Shown here piece by piece: positions 28,994 to 37,928 of a DNA stretch of 64,000 nt. The translations under genes and the position numbers were made by a program. This DNA is from Archangiaceae bacterium (GTDB lineage Bacteria; Myxococcota; Myxococcia; Myxococcales; Myxococcaceae): positions 558,001-622,000 of the forward strand of contig JADJNS010000004.1 in NCBI GenBank assembly GCA_016714225.1, written 5' to 3'. The first letter of the stretch is position 1. Each line of letters opens with the position of its first letter. Under the pieces are notes generated by a model that saw only the letters and a program-made list of their open reading frames with translations, searched no databases and was not told the DNA's origin.

Positions 28994-30314
28994 GCGCGGT
29001 CAGGCGCCGCAGCTCGGGCGCCACGTTCGCCGCGCGCCAGGTGAGGGTCTCGACCGCGTCGAACAGCCGCGCCGCCACGTCGCGGGCCGGGCCCGGCTCG
29101 GCCTTTGGCGGCGGCTGCGCGGCCGCCACCGTCGCCACCCAGTGCTCGGCGCAGGGGCTGGAGAGCATCGAGGTGCCGGGCCGCGCCAGGTCGATGGGCA
29201 GCAGCTCGGTGCCCACCGGCTCGGGCATCATCTCGAGCTTGCGCGCGGTGCGCTCGATGATCTGCAGCGCCTGATCGATCTGCGCGTCCGACTGGGTGGC
29301 CTGGGGCGTGAGCAAGAGCCGCGCTCGCCGCGGCAGCGCGACGATCTGGCACAGCACGCCGTTCTCGATCAGCGCCCGCCCCAGCCGTACTGCGCGCGAC
29401 TCGTCACCCATCCACAAGGGTATGCGCGGGGTGACGGTGGGCCCGATGTCGAAGCCGCGCGCGCGCAGCCCGTCGAGCAGGCGGTGGGTGACGTCGAACA
29501 GCCGCGCGCGCCGCTGCGGCTCGGCCTGAATCAGCTCGAGCGCCTTGAGCGCCGCGGCGGCGTTGGCCGGTGAGAGCGTCGAGGCCTCGAGGGTGTCGAC
29601 CAGCTCCGAGGGGCCTGCGATGAACGCGCCGCGCGAGGCCAGCGCGCCCGAGAGCGACGCGGCGATCACCAGGCCCGGCTCGTTGCCCAGCAGGTGCTCG
29701 GCGGCGCCCGCGCCGGTCGAGCCCAGCACGCCCAGCGAGCGGGTCTCGTCGACCAGCAGGGTCGCTCCCGACCGGGTCGAGAGCTCGAGCAGGCGGGGCA
29801 GGGGGCTCAGGTCGCCTTCGCTGGCGTGAATGCCGGCAGCCACCAGCAGCACCGGCGGCTCGGCGGCGGCGATGGCGCCCTCGAGCGCGAGCAGGTCTCC
29901 CATCGCCGGGTGGGCGCGCGGCAGCAGGCGATCGAGCCCCACGTGGTGGCGCGCGTCGCTCAGCACCGACGAGGTGACCGAGGCGAAGGGGCTGAGCAGC
30001 GCGGCGGGGTCTCCCGAGACGCGCACCCGCTCGCGGCCCAGGAACGCGGCGAGCCGCTCTTCGAGGTCGCGGGTCAGCACCTGCGAGGCGTGCCCCTGGG
30101 TGCCGTAGCGGCGCACCGCGGCTGCGGCGGCCTCTTTCACCCGCGAGTCGGTGGCCAGCCCCAGCGCATCGTCGGTGCCGAAGTTCACCGCGCGGCGGCC
30201 CGAGAGCTCGACCTCGCCCTGGCCGGGCATGGCGTCGACCGCCGGCACCTGGCTGCGCGCCGCGAGCACCCGCTCGGGCTGGCCGCGCTTGAGCCGGTCG
30301 ATGAGCTCTTTCAC
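28971..30314 (-). CDS. AONS-family (alpha-oxoamine synthase-like) protein lacking the PLP lysine
   Basis: 447 residues. The body follows BioF/Kbl/HemA-type fold-type I enzymes: VNFGTDDALGLATDSRVK, YGTQGHASQVLTRDLEERLA, LLVDETRSLGVLGSTGAG. However the PLP-lysine motif, normally S-K-A-[LF]-G, reads SLSGALASRGAFIAG, with Gly223 in place of Lys, and the DEAHS motif is DETRS. It should not form the internal aldimine, so it is either a pseudoenzyme or has a changed function. The C-terminal ~80 residues are an extra Pro/Ala-rich tail. Divergent from the SDR gene, convergent and 23-bp overlapping with the GGCT-like gene. Confidence 0.75.
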   Translation of the reverse strand: MKELIDRLKRGQPERVLAARSQVPAVDAMPGQGEVELSGRRAVNFGTDDALGLATDSRVKEAAAAAVRRYGTQGHASQVLTRDLEERLAAFLGRERVRVSGDPAALLSPFASVTSSVLSDARHHVGLDRLLPRAHPAMGDLLALEGAIAAAEPPVLLVAAGIHASEGDLSPLPRLLELSTRSGATLLVDETRSLGVLGSTGAGAAEHLLGNEPGLVIAASLSGALASRGAFIAGPSELVDTLEASTLSPANAAAALKALELIQAEPQRRARLFDVTHRLLDGLRARGFDIGPTVTPRIPLWMGDESRAVRLGRALIENGVLCQIVALPRRARLLLTPQATQSDAQIDQALQIIERTARKLEMMPEPVGTELLPIDLARPGTSMLSSPCAEHWVATVAAAQPPPKAEPGPARDVAARLFDAVETLTWRAANVAPELRRLTALIPRRKR

Positions 30315-30379
30315 TGCGCTGGGCTCTTAGCAGAGGCTTCGGGGGCAGCAGAGCGCGCCCCTGATCTGACGACTCGAGC

Positions 30380-30463
30380 GACAGCCGGCACGGACACAGG
30401 CACGCCTCACCGTTCGACGATCACGCCCCTCGTGCGGACGTTCTCGTGCTGCGTGCCGGTGCC
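30380..30463. repeat. Dispersed palindromic repeat, copy 2
   Basis: GACAGCCGGCACGGACACAG then GCACGC (to 30404), CTCGTGCGG (30429-30437) and GCGTGCCGGTGCC (about 30451-30463). The ends are complementary (GGCACGC with GCGTGCC). It is related to the block at 25879-25950 and lies in the divergent region between the AONS-like and SDR genes. Confidence 0.6.
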
Positions 30464-30472
30464 CGACTGACG

Positions 30473-31562
30473 ATGTCGGGTCAGGTCAGCGTGAGCTTGT
30501 GCCGGCGCTCGCTCTCACGTACGGCGCCCTGCGTGATCTTCGGGGCACTGCTCGGCGGCGCGTGCGTCTTCGTGTGGTCGACCTTCGTCTTCGACTGCGC
30601 GCACTACGCGCTCGCGCGCCTGGGCTTCTGCCGCAAGAACCACCCCGACCGCCTGTTCATTCAGCTCTGCGTCGAGCTGGTCGCCGCGGCGCTGATGCTG
30701 TTCGTGCTCCCGGTGCTGCCGGTGTTCTTCGGAGCCATCGGGCTGGTGGCGCGCTTTCTCTACGAGCTGGCGCGGCCGCTCGAGCTGCCCGCCGGCCGGG
30801 TGCCTGCGCCGCGCCGGGGCTTCTTCACCGACGCCGCGTACCACGCGATGCACCGCGCCTTCCCCGACCGCTACTTCGGCTCGGTCACGCCGCTGTTCGA
30901 TCGCCTCTTCGCCACCGGCACCGCGGTGCGCGGCCGCAAGGTGGTCATCACCGGCGCCTCGGGCGCGTTCGGTGCGCCGTTCTCGAACCTGCTGATCGAC
31001 CTGGGCGCCGCCACCGTGGTGCCGCTGAAGTTCGGGCTCAACTACACCTACGACGACTACTCGAAGTGCGACGCCGCGCTGCGCGAGGCCGACATTCTGG
31101 TGCTGGCCCACGGCGCCAAGGGCGAGCTGGCGATGCAGGCCAACTGCGCGACCTCGTTTCGCGCTGATCGAGCGCCTGGAGTCGCTGACCCGAGAGCGCA
31201 CCGTGCCTCCCGAGGTGTGGGCGGTGGGCTCGGAGATCGAAGCGCACCCCGCGTGGGGCAACGCCGAGCTGCAGGTGTACCTCGAGAGCAAGCGCGCCTT
31301 CGCTCGCCACGCCAGGCGCTACTTCTGGGACCGCGAGATTCTCTACCGCCACGTCGTGCCCTCGGCGTTCACCTCGCAGATGGGCCCCGGCCTCATCTCG
31401 GGCAAGCGCGCGGCGCGCTGGGCGTGGTTCTTCATCGCCCGCGGCTTTCGCTACGTACCGGTCAGCTACACCGGCATCGCGCTGGTGAACTACTTCAAGT
31501 TCCTCTTCCGCATTCACGCGCAGCCGGCGCTGCCGCCGGGGTGGACTCCGCCGGCGCGCTGA
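30473..31562 (+). CDS. Membrane-anchored short-chain dehydrogenase/reductase (one frameshift)
   Basis: About 363 residues. Two hydrophobic segments near the N-terminus (VIFGALLGGACVFVWSTFVF; LVAAALMLFVLPVLPVFFGAIGLVA) precede an SDR domain with nucleotide motif TGASGAFG (160-167) and the catalytic YLESK (YxxxK) in ELQVYLESKRAFARHARRY. The frame breaks at about 31157-31162: upstream reads to ANCATSF, downstream resumes ALIERLESLTRERTVPPEVW. A single-base error is the simplest cause. Similar proteins have been annotated as sterol-desaturase/SDR-like; the substrate is unknown, perhaps a lipid because of the membrane anchor. A GTG at 30533 is an alternative start. Confidence 0.7.
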
Positions 31563-31619
31563 GACGCTCGCGCGGTTTCGACTGACGTTCGGCGCCCAGT
31601 CGTGGTTTCCTTCGCGGCC

Positions 31620-32351
31620 ATGATCTCGATCCTGGTCGCGTCGTTACTGGCGGTGAGCGTGCAGGACTTCGTCGAGGGCGCCGAGGTGGGCACCGCCGAG
31701 GCCTACGTGGCGCTCGAGAGCAAGGGCAAGTACCACGCCGAGAAGATCGACAAGGCGGCCGGCAAGACGGTGCTCAAGGGCACCTGGAAGATGAAGGACA
31801 CCGGCGCCGGCATCAAAGAGAACGGGCTCGATCAGAAGACCGGGCGGGTCGAGGTCAAGATCGCCTCGTGCGCCGGCCCCGCCTGCAAAGAGCTCAAGAA
31901 AGACTACACCCTCGACGTCGAGCTGCAGGCCGAGCGCGCGATGACGGTGAAGTCGACTCCGCCCGACTCGATGTTCCCCACCGGCAGCTACTACTGCCGC
32001 TACCAGGGCTGCGAGAAGCGCACCGGCGTCGAGCTGCTCTCGAAAGAGGCCAAGCCGCGCACCATGAACTGGATCGTCGATTTCATGATCGACAAGAACC
32101 GCAAGCGCGACGTCACCGTGGTGTGGTGGGGCAAGAAGCTCACCACCGACGCCGGCAAGACCCGCATCGAGTACTGCCCGCGCGACGGCGAGCGCGGCAA
32201 GAAGGGCGCTGAGCTGGTGGCGGCCGATCTCGCCGAGCTGCCCTGGCTGGGGAAGATCGAGGCGCCGGTCGAGACCGCCGAGAAGGACTGTCTGTTCGAC
32301 GTGCGCGTGTACATTGCGGATGACGTGGCTGCGCCTGAGAAGAAGCACTGA
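31620..32351 (+). CDS. Secreted protein of unknown function
   Basis: 243 residues from ATG 31620 (MISILVASLLAVSVQDFVEG), with a signal-like N-terminus. The mature part is Lys-rich with six Cys (ASCAGPACKEL; YYCRYQGCEKRTG; EYCPRDGER; EKDCLFDV) suggesting disulphides in the periplasm or outside. No known motif. A GTG at 31602 would lengthen it by six residues. The following 208 bp (32352-32559) show no gene or clear signal. Confidence 0.6.
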   Translation: MISILVASLLAVSVQDFVEGAEVGTAEAYVALESKGKYHAEKIDKAAGKTVLKGTWKMKDTGAGIKENGLDQKTGRVEVKIASCAGPACKELKKDYTLDVELQAERAMTVKSTPPDSMFPTGSYYCRYQGCEKRTGVELLSKEAKPRTMNWIVDFMIDKNRKRDVTVVWWGKKLTTDAGKTRIEYCPRDGERGKKGAELVAADLAELPWLGKIEAPVETAEKDCLFDVRVYIADDVAAPEKKH

Positions 32352-32559
32352 GTCGGCTCGGGGCGGGGCTCTGCTGGCTTCGGCGCAGCCGCGCGTACGG
32401 CATGGGCAGTGGGCACGCTGATGCTCAGGGTCAGGGCTGGGTGAGGTGCAGGACCTGGGGTTCGTGACCGACCCCAGGCCCTTGCCCAATGCCCCTGCCG
32501 GGCCTTCCGCGCACCAGCCGTAGGGCCGGGCGCGAAAGGCACCTCCAGCGCCGCTTGCG

Positions 32560-33762
32560 TCAGTAGCAGCGCGGGTCGGGGCGGCACACGCTCGGGCCGC
32601 CATCGACCGGCCCCACGCAGAACCGGCTCTGGCACTCGTTGTCGCCCTGGCACGCGGCCCCATCGACGAACGCCGCCTCACACACCCGGGTCCTTCCACC
32701 GCAGTGGAGGCCCGTGGCGCAGTCGCTGGAGCCGCTGCACGCGATGCCGGTGCCGCCCAGGGGCTGGCAGGTGCCGAACCCGAAGGTGCCGCCGTCGGTG
32801 CCCGCGCACCGCGCCGGCGGCGCGCACGAGCTGTTGTCCTTGCAGCTGCCGCCCATCGCGCTCCACGCCTGGCAGAAGCGGCCGCCGTCGAGCTCGGGCT
32901 TGCACCAGGTGTCGCCCTGGCAATTGACGGTCACGCAATCTTGACCGACGGTGTGCGGAGCCCGGCAGAAGCCTCCATCGAGCGGCCCGAAGCAGCCGAC
33001 CGCGAAACCGCACTCGTTCGACGAACGCGGGTTGCACGGCGCGTCGTGCGCCTTGAACGCCTCACAGTGGTGCGAGGTGCGATCGCAGTAGTAGCCGTCG
33101 ACGCAGTTCTGGGTGACGGCGAACCCGCCGTCGCTCTGGGCGCAGCTGGCGCCGCCGTCGACCGGCCGGTGGCAGGTACCCTCGTACTCGTAAGACAGGC
33201 GCATGCACTCGTTGCCACCCGGCGCCTGGCCGTCGGCGGTGCGCGTGAGGCACGTGCCGCCGCACACCCCCTGGGGAATCTTGCACCACAGGTTCGGCTG
33301 GCACTCCTGCGAGTCGAAGCAGATCTGACCCGAGCCGACCGTGCCCACGATCGTGCTCTGGCACGCGCCGATGCTGTCGTCCGAGATGCCGGTGGGGCAG
33401 GGCAGGTTGGTGATCGCGGCGAAGCACTGGCCTGCGGCCGCAGGGTCGTAGCGCACCCGACCCGCGTCGAGCGCGTCGGCGCTGGCTCCCAGACAGTTGC
33501 CGAAGCCGCCCTGCGCGGCGAACAGCGACAGGCAGTTGCTCAGGCTCGACACCAGGCCGCACTGCGCGAAGCGCTGACAGTAGAGATTGCCCAGCGCGTC
33601 GCAGACCTGCGAGAGCGGTATCGGGCCGCCGTTGCCGCCGCCCCCCGCGCCACCGGTTCCACCGCCGGCGCCGCCGGTGCCGCCGCCCGTGCCACCTCCT
33701 CCGGGGCCAGAACAGCCGGTGAGCACCACCACGAGCGCCAACGCCGACAGGGTTCGGTTCAT
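32560..33762 (-). CDS. Cys-rich lipoprotein with Gly-rich linker
   Basis: 400 residues from ATG 33762: MNRTLSALALVVVLTGCSGPGG, a strong lipoprotein signal, then a GGTGGAGGG linker, then about 34 Cys in repeated modules of the type 'C...C....C..G..C' with DGG turns (SGQICFDSQECQPNLWCKIP; VDGAACQGDNECQSRFCVGP). Such tandem Cys modules are common in myxobacterial surface lipoproteins. The product resembles in style the Cys-rich lipoprotein encoded at 34588, on the other side of rplC. Function unknown, probably outer-surface. Confidence 0.75.
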   Translation of the reverse strand: MNRTLSALALVVVLTGCSGPGGGGTGGGTGGAGGGTGGAGGGGNGGPIPLSQVCDALGNLYCQRFAQCGLVSSLSNCLSLFAAQGGFGNCLGASADALDAGRVRYDPAAAGQCFAAITNLPCPTGISDDSIGACQSTIVGTVGSGQICFDSQECQPNLWCKIPQGVCGGTCLTRTADGQAPGGNECMRLSYEYEGTCHRPVDGGASCAQSDGGFAVTQNCVDGYYCDRTSHHCEAFKAHDAPCNPRSSNECGFAVGCFGPLDGGFCRAPHTVGQDCVTVNCQGDTWCKPELDGGRFCQAWSAMGGSCKDNSSCAPPARCAGTDGGTFGFGTCQPLGGTGIACSGSSDCATGLHCGGRTRVCEAAFVDGAACQGDNECQSRFCVGPVDGGPSVCRPDPRCY

Positions 33763-33802
33763 GGCCCGAGGTTCACCACAGCGCGGGCAGCTCGTAAAGG
33801 CG

Positions 33803-33883
33803 CCTGGTTGCATTCCCAGGTCCCTGCTGGTACGAGCGCGGCCCCTTTGAAAAGAGGGAACCGCACCTCTGGCGCTCGTGCCA
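33803..33883 (+). promoter_or_regulatory. Structured leader/operator region upstream of rplC
   Basis: Two stem-loops: CCTGG (33803-33807)/CCAGG (33816-33820), and a 12-bp stem TGGTACGAGCGC (33828-33839)/GCGCTCGTGCCA (33872-33883) with one T-G wobble, whose loop holds a smaller CCCTTT/AAAGAGGG hairpin. It ends 29 bp before the rplC ATG. It could be an autoregulatory r-protein leader or, since TTGCAT-N17-TACGAG overlaps it, an operator. Confidence 0.5.
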
Positions 33884-33912
33884 CGTGCGAGAGAAAAGGA
33901 AGAGGAGCACAC

Positions 33913-34575
33913 ATGAAGGGCCTGATCGGCAAGAAGGTCGGTATGACGCAGGTGTTCGACGCGGACGGCAACATGGTCCCGGTCACCATCATCGACGTCA
34001 ACTCGTTGATCGTCGTCGGCAAGCGCACGCAAGAGACCGATAAGTACACCGCGGTGACGCTGGGCTTCGGCGAAGCGAAAGAGAAGAAGCTCAACAAGCC
34101 CGAGGCCGGCCACGTGAAGAAGTCGGGCGCCGCGCCGCGCAAGCACATCAAAGAGTTTCGCCTCACCGCCGAAGAGGTCGCCGCGTTCAACGTGGGCGAC
34201 GCGGTGAAGCCCGACCTGTTCAAGAAGGGCGAGCTCGTCGACGTCACCGGCATCACCAAGGGCCGCGGTACCCAGGGCGTGGTGAAGCGGTGGAAGTTCC
34301 GCGGCTTCGGCCAGACCCACGGTACCCACGAGTACCGCAAGCACCCCGGCGCGATCGGCCAGCGCAAGACCCCGGGTCGCGTGTACCCGAACAAGAAGAT
34401 GCCCGGTCACTACGGCGTCGAGCAGATCACCACCCAGAACCTCACCGTCGTCGACGTGCTGACCGACAAGGGGCTCTTGCTGGTGAAGGGCGGCATCGCG
34501 GGCCACAACGATGGCGTGGTCATCGTGAAGCCGTCGATCAAGGTCGCCATGCGGCTCGCCAACAAGAAGAAGTAA
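33913..34575 (+). CDS. rplC: 50S ribosomal protein L3 (stand-alone copy)
   Basis: 220 residues, MKGLIGKKVGMTQVFDADGN..., with the L3 signature around GITKGRGTQGVVKRWKF and the conserved loop GQRKTPGRVYPNKKMPGHYG next to the peptidyl-transferase centre. Length is normal. A strong ribosome site (AGGAAGAGGAG, about 33897-33907) precedes the ATG. Unusually it is not in an S10 operon: upstream is a divergent lipoprotein gene and downstream, 12 bp after the stop, a Cys-rich lipoprotein gene that starts the motility cluster. It is either a second copy or a relocated sole copy; the reading frame shows no decay. Confidence 0.95.
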   Translation: MKGLIGKKVGMTQVFDADGNMVPVTIIDVNSLIVVGKRTQETDKYTAVTLGFGEAKEKKLNKPEAGHVKKSGAAPRKHIKEFRLTAEEVAAFNVGDAVKPDLFKKGELVDVTGITKGRGTQGVVKRWKFRGFGQTHGTHEYRKHPGAIGQRKTPGRVYPNKKMPGHYGVEQITTQNLTVVDVLTDKGLLLVKGGIAGHNDGVVIVKPSIKVAMRLANKKK

Positions 34576-34587
34576 GGGCCCCACACC

Positions 34588-36384
34588 GTGCGCCGCGCCG
34601 CGCTCGCCTTCGTGCTGGTTCTCGCCGCGTGCGGTGGCACGCGCACGACGATCATTGCGCTCGGCGAGCCGTGCGACCCCACCGCCACGCCCGACAACGG
34701 TCGGGCGCTGTGCGGCAGCGGCTTGTGCGTGTCGCTCGACAACGTGTCGGGCTTCTGCTCGGCCGAGTGCACCGAAGACTCGGCGTGCGGCGACGGCTTC
34801 GTCTGCCAGGGCGCCGGCCGCTTCGGCCGCATCTGCAAGAAGCTGAGCGGCTGCAAGTTGGACTCTGACTGTCCCGCCGGCCACACCTGCGACGACGTCA
34901 CCGGCAACTGCTACATCAAGGTGAGCCGCGGCCTGTGCTCACCGTGCCAGGACGTGGCCCAGTGCCCCGCGGGCGGCTCGTGCTTCGAGGCGCTCTCGAG
35001 CCACGAGCAGTTCTGCACCGTGCCCTGCGGCGCCGGCGACGCCTGCCCCATCGGCTTCACCTGCACCAGTCTGCCGGTGGCTCCGGGCTCGACCATGACC
35101 ACCCGGCAGTGCGCGCCGACCAGCATGTCGTGCAACGCAGGCAAGCCGCTGTGCGCGTCGTGCCGCGGCGACGCCGAGTGCGGTAGCCCGTACGACGTGT
35201 GCGTGCGCAACGTGGTCAGCGGCGAGCAGTTCTGCGGCCGCGACTGCAACCCCAAGAAGAACGTCTGCCCGGGCGGCACCACCTGCGACCCCGAGCAGCT
35301 CAACTCGGCCGAGAACCCCGAGTGCCCGACGGGCTTCTCGTGCACCAACATCGGCCAGAGCGACGACCCCAACGTGAAGGGGCCGTACCAGTGCGTGCCC
35401 AACTCGAACACCTGCGTGGGCTACTGCGACGCCGCCAACGAGGCCGACGAGGCCCGGCAGTGCGGCCTGGGCAGGCGCTGCGTGAACAACAAGTGCACCG
35501 CCGCCAACGACGGCCGCATGTGCACCCCGTGCTCGACCACCGACGACTGTCGCCGCGGCGCGCACGCCGAGAACCGCTGCATCGTGAACAACTGCCCCTC
35601 GTGCCCCTTTCGCGGCGAGTCGTTCTGCACCACCCCGTGCGCCGACGACGCGGCCTGCGTGCGCAGCTTCGGAGTCGGCTTCTTGTGCAAAGACGTCTCC
35701 GACACCGACGGCTCGATGAAGAAGATGTGCATGCCCCAGCGGGGCTCGTGCGCCGCCGGCCTGGGCCACCTGGGCGACGACTGCAGCAAGAACGGCGCGC
35801 AAGACTGCATCAACGGGGTGTGCCTGGTCGCCGGCACCCAGTCGCTGTGCAGCCTGGCGTGCAGCCACGACGCCGAGTGCAACGACGCGCGGTACCAGTG
35901 CTGCGAGGTGAGCGCGGCCGGCGGCTATGACTGCTCGAGCGAAAAGCGCGGCGCCGACGGCCCCCAGAGCGGCCACGGGGTCTGCGCGCCGCTGGGCGGC
36001 CTGTTCGGAGACGACTGCACCCCCGGCCGCCCGCCCTGCCAGACCGGCACCTGCCTCGACCTGGGCACCTCGCAGGTCTGCACCGTGCCTTGCACCGGCA
36101 CCACCTGCCCCCAGGGCTTCGAGTGCCGCAAGGCCACCGCCCCCGGCGCCAGCACGCCCATCGACGTGTGCTTCCCCAACGGGGGCGGCAACGTCGGCGC
36201 CGACTGCTCGTTCGGCCCGGCGGCGTGCTCGAGCGGCTACTGCATTCGCAAAGAGTCGGGCTCGGTGTGCACCAGCGCCTGCCAGGACGCGGCGAGCGAC
36301 TGCCCGGCCGAGTGGTCGTGCGAGCCCCTGGCGACAGTCGACAACATGTCGGTGACCGCCTGCCTGCCGCCCGAGCTGCAGTAG
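34588..36384 (+). CDS. Large Cys-rich lipoprotein heading the gliding cluster
   Basis: 598 residues from GTG 34588: MRRAALAFVLVLAACGG, a lipoprotein signal. The mature protein has more than 60 Cys in EGF/Dickkopf-like repeats of the type C-x4-CP.G..C (CKLDSDCPAGHTCDDV; CPIGFTCTSL; CQTGTCLDLG). It lies 12 bp after rplC and 67 bp before the CglB-like gene. In M. xanthus a lipoprotein (GltK/CglC) precedes gltB; this much larger protein may take its place or be related in style to the Cys-rich lipoprotein CglD. Likely at the outer membrane surface; the exact homology is not established. Confidence 0.7.
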   Translation: MRRAALAFVLVLAACGGTRTTIIALGEPCDPTATPDNGRALCGSGLCVSLDNVSGFCSAECTEDSACGDGFVCQGAGRFGRICKKLSGCKLDSDCPAGHTCDDVTGNCYIKVSRGLCSPCQDVAQCPAGGSCFEALSSHEQFCTVPCGAGDACPIGFTCTSLPVAPGSTMTTRQCAPTSMSCNAGKPLCASCRGDAECGSPYDVCVRNVVSGEQFCGRDCNPKKNVCPGGTTCDPEQLNSAENPECPTGFSCTNIGQSDDPNVKGPYQCVPNSNTCVGYCDAANEADEARQCGLGRRCVNNKCTAANDGRMCTPCSTTDDCRRGAHAENRCIVNNCPSCPFRGESFCTTPCADDAACVRSFGVGFLCKDVSDTDGSMKKMCMPQRGSCAAGLGHLGDDCSKNGAQDCINGVCLVAGTQSLCSLACSHDAECNDARYQCCEVSAAGGYDCSSEKRGADGPQSGHGVCAPLGGLFGDDCTPGRPPCQTGTCLDLGTSQVCTVPCTGTTCPQGFECRKATAPGASTPIDVCFPNGGGNVGADCSFGPAACSSGYCIRKESGSVCTSACQDAASDCPAEWSCEPLATVDNMSVTACLPPELQ

Positions 36385-36451
36385 CGCGTCACCTCTCGTG
36401 AAACGGTTTCCTTGCGCGGGGTTCGGTGTGCTAGGCACCGCGACCTTCAGG

Positions 36452-37915
36452 ATGCGCCTTCCTGTCGTCATCGCGGTGGTGTTGTTCGTGCTCGGCTGCG
36501 ACGACCGGCAGCGCACGCGCCGCATCATCGAGCCGTATACCGTGGTGCCCGGCAGCCCGGGCGTCGACACCAAGACGCCGCAGGTGCTGTTCGACGACGG
36601 CGGCTCGACCGATCACTTCGCGGTGAACGTGCCGCGCCAGTGCGACCTCTACCGGCAGCTCTCGGTGCGCAAGGTCGACATTCTGTGGGTGATCGACAGC
36701 TCGGGCTCGATGGCTCCCAAGCAAGACCGGCTGGCCGCGCAGTTCAAGGCGTTCACCGATCAGCTGGTGGCGGCGAACCCGCCCATCGACTTCCACATCG
36801 CGGTGATCTCGACCGACACCGATGACCCGGCCACCCGCGGCGAGCTGCGCACGTGGACGCTGGGGGCCACCACCCGCAACTACATCTCGTGCCAGCCGCT
36901 GCTCACCGGCGGCGTCGAGTGCAACACCCAGGTCTCGGGCACCGACGGCGGCACCGCCAGCGCGGTGGCCGCCTTCGACCAGCTGGGCCGGGTGGGCGTG
37001 AACGGCTCGGCGCAAGAGCGCGGCCTGTACGCGGCGTACCTCGCGCTCACCAACCCGGTGAACGTCTCGTCGCAGAGCGCCGGCGAGAAGTTCATTCGCG
37101 CCGACGCCGCGCTGTACCTGGTGTTCGTGTCAGACGAAGACGACTCGTCTTGCCAGCCGCTCACCCGCCAGCCGGTGTGCACCGCCGACCCGGGCTGCCG
37201 GTGCGCGAACGACAACTCGCTGGCCGGCTCGGGCAACTGGGGCTCGACCCAGTACTTCACCCGCTTCTTCGAGACCTACAAGGGCTACAACAACGGCGAC
37301 CTGGTCACCGCCGCGGCGATCGTGGCGCTCGACGACGACGCCGACGCGGGCGTGCCCAGCCAGTTCCTCGAGGCGACTCCGCACGTGGGCTGCTGCCGGT
37401 CGGCCGGCGCGCCCTGCACCAAGAGCGGCCTGAACGCCGGGCTGCCCGACAGCGGCGTCGAGGTGGCGTACTACGGCGGCCGCTACCTGAAGGTCGCCAG
37501 CGACACCGGCGGGGTGGGGGTCGACATCTGCCAGAGCGACTTCAGCGCGGCGCTCTCGGCGCTCGGCTACCAGGCCAGCGGCCTGCGCAAGGACTTTCGC
37601 CTGAGCCGCGGCCCCGACGTGCACCCGATGGGCGCGCTGGCGGGCGGCTTCGACGTGTACCTGTCGGCGGCGACCGCGGCGACCTGCATGGTCGACGGCA
37701 ACTGCCCCACCGGGCAGACCTGCCGCTCGCAGCGCTGCGCCAGGCACCTCGACGTGAACGTGAGCACCACCGCCAACGGTGCCCAATACCTCAAGTGCGA
37801 CGGCACGGTGCCGCGCAACGTGATCCGCTTCGACGGCGCCGCGGTACCCGAGTCTTTGGCGACGGTCGAGATCTGCTACGACGTCAAACCCGATTTCCAG
37901 TCCACGTGCCCGTAA
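36452..37915 (+). CDS. cglB: VWA-domain lipoprotein, CglB-like gliding adhesin
   Basis: 487 residues from ATG 36452: MRLPVVIAVVLFVLGCDD, lipobox Cys16. A von Willebrand A domain follows, with the MIDAS motif D82-x-S84-x-S86 (WVIDSSGSM), and a later FVSDEDDSS segment. Many Cys suggest disulphides. In M. xanthus, CglB is a VWA lipoprotein adhesin displayed by the Glt outer-membrane complex. Position next to gltB/gltA/gltC and the shared fold make this the best candidate, but I cannot confirm orthology against other VWA lipoproteins. The upstream in-frame start at 36398 lies before the signal peptide and is rejected. Confidence 0.65.
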   Translation: MRLPVVIAVVLFVLGCDDRQRTRRIIEPYTVVPGSPGVDTKTPQVLFDDGGSTDHFAVNVPRQCDLYRQLSVRKVDILWVIDSSGSMAPKQDRLAAQFKAFTDQLVAANPPIDFHIAVISTDTDDPATRGELRTWTLGATTRNYISCQPLLTGGVECNTQVSGTDGGTASAVAAFDQLGRVGVNGSAQERGLYAAYLALTNPVNVSSQSAGEKFIRADAALYLVFVSDEDDSSCQPLTRQPVCTADPGCRCANDNSLAGSGNWGSTQYFTRFFETYKGYNNGDLVTAAAIVALDDDADAGVPSQFLEATPHVGCCRSAGAPCTKSGLNAGLPDSGVEVAYYGGRYLKVASDTGGVGVDICQSDFSAALSALGYQASGLRKDFRLSRGPDVHPMGALAGGFDVYLSAATAATCMVDGNCPTGQTCRSQRCARHLDVNVSTTANGAQYLKCDGTVPRNVIRFDGAAVPESLATVEICYDVKPDFQSTCP

Positions 37916-37928
37916 GAGGATCGTGTCC

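Noticed and set aside
32352..32559. Small gene in the 208-bp gap
   Set aside because: Only short antisense frames without ribosome sites are present; no repeat or hairpin stands out.
33763..34884. N-terminal extension of the minus-strand Cys-rich lipoprotein across rplC
   Set aside because: It is the antisense frame of rplC; the lipoprotein signal starts at 33762.
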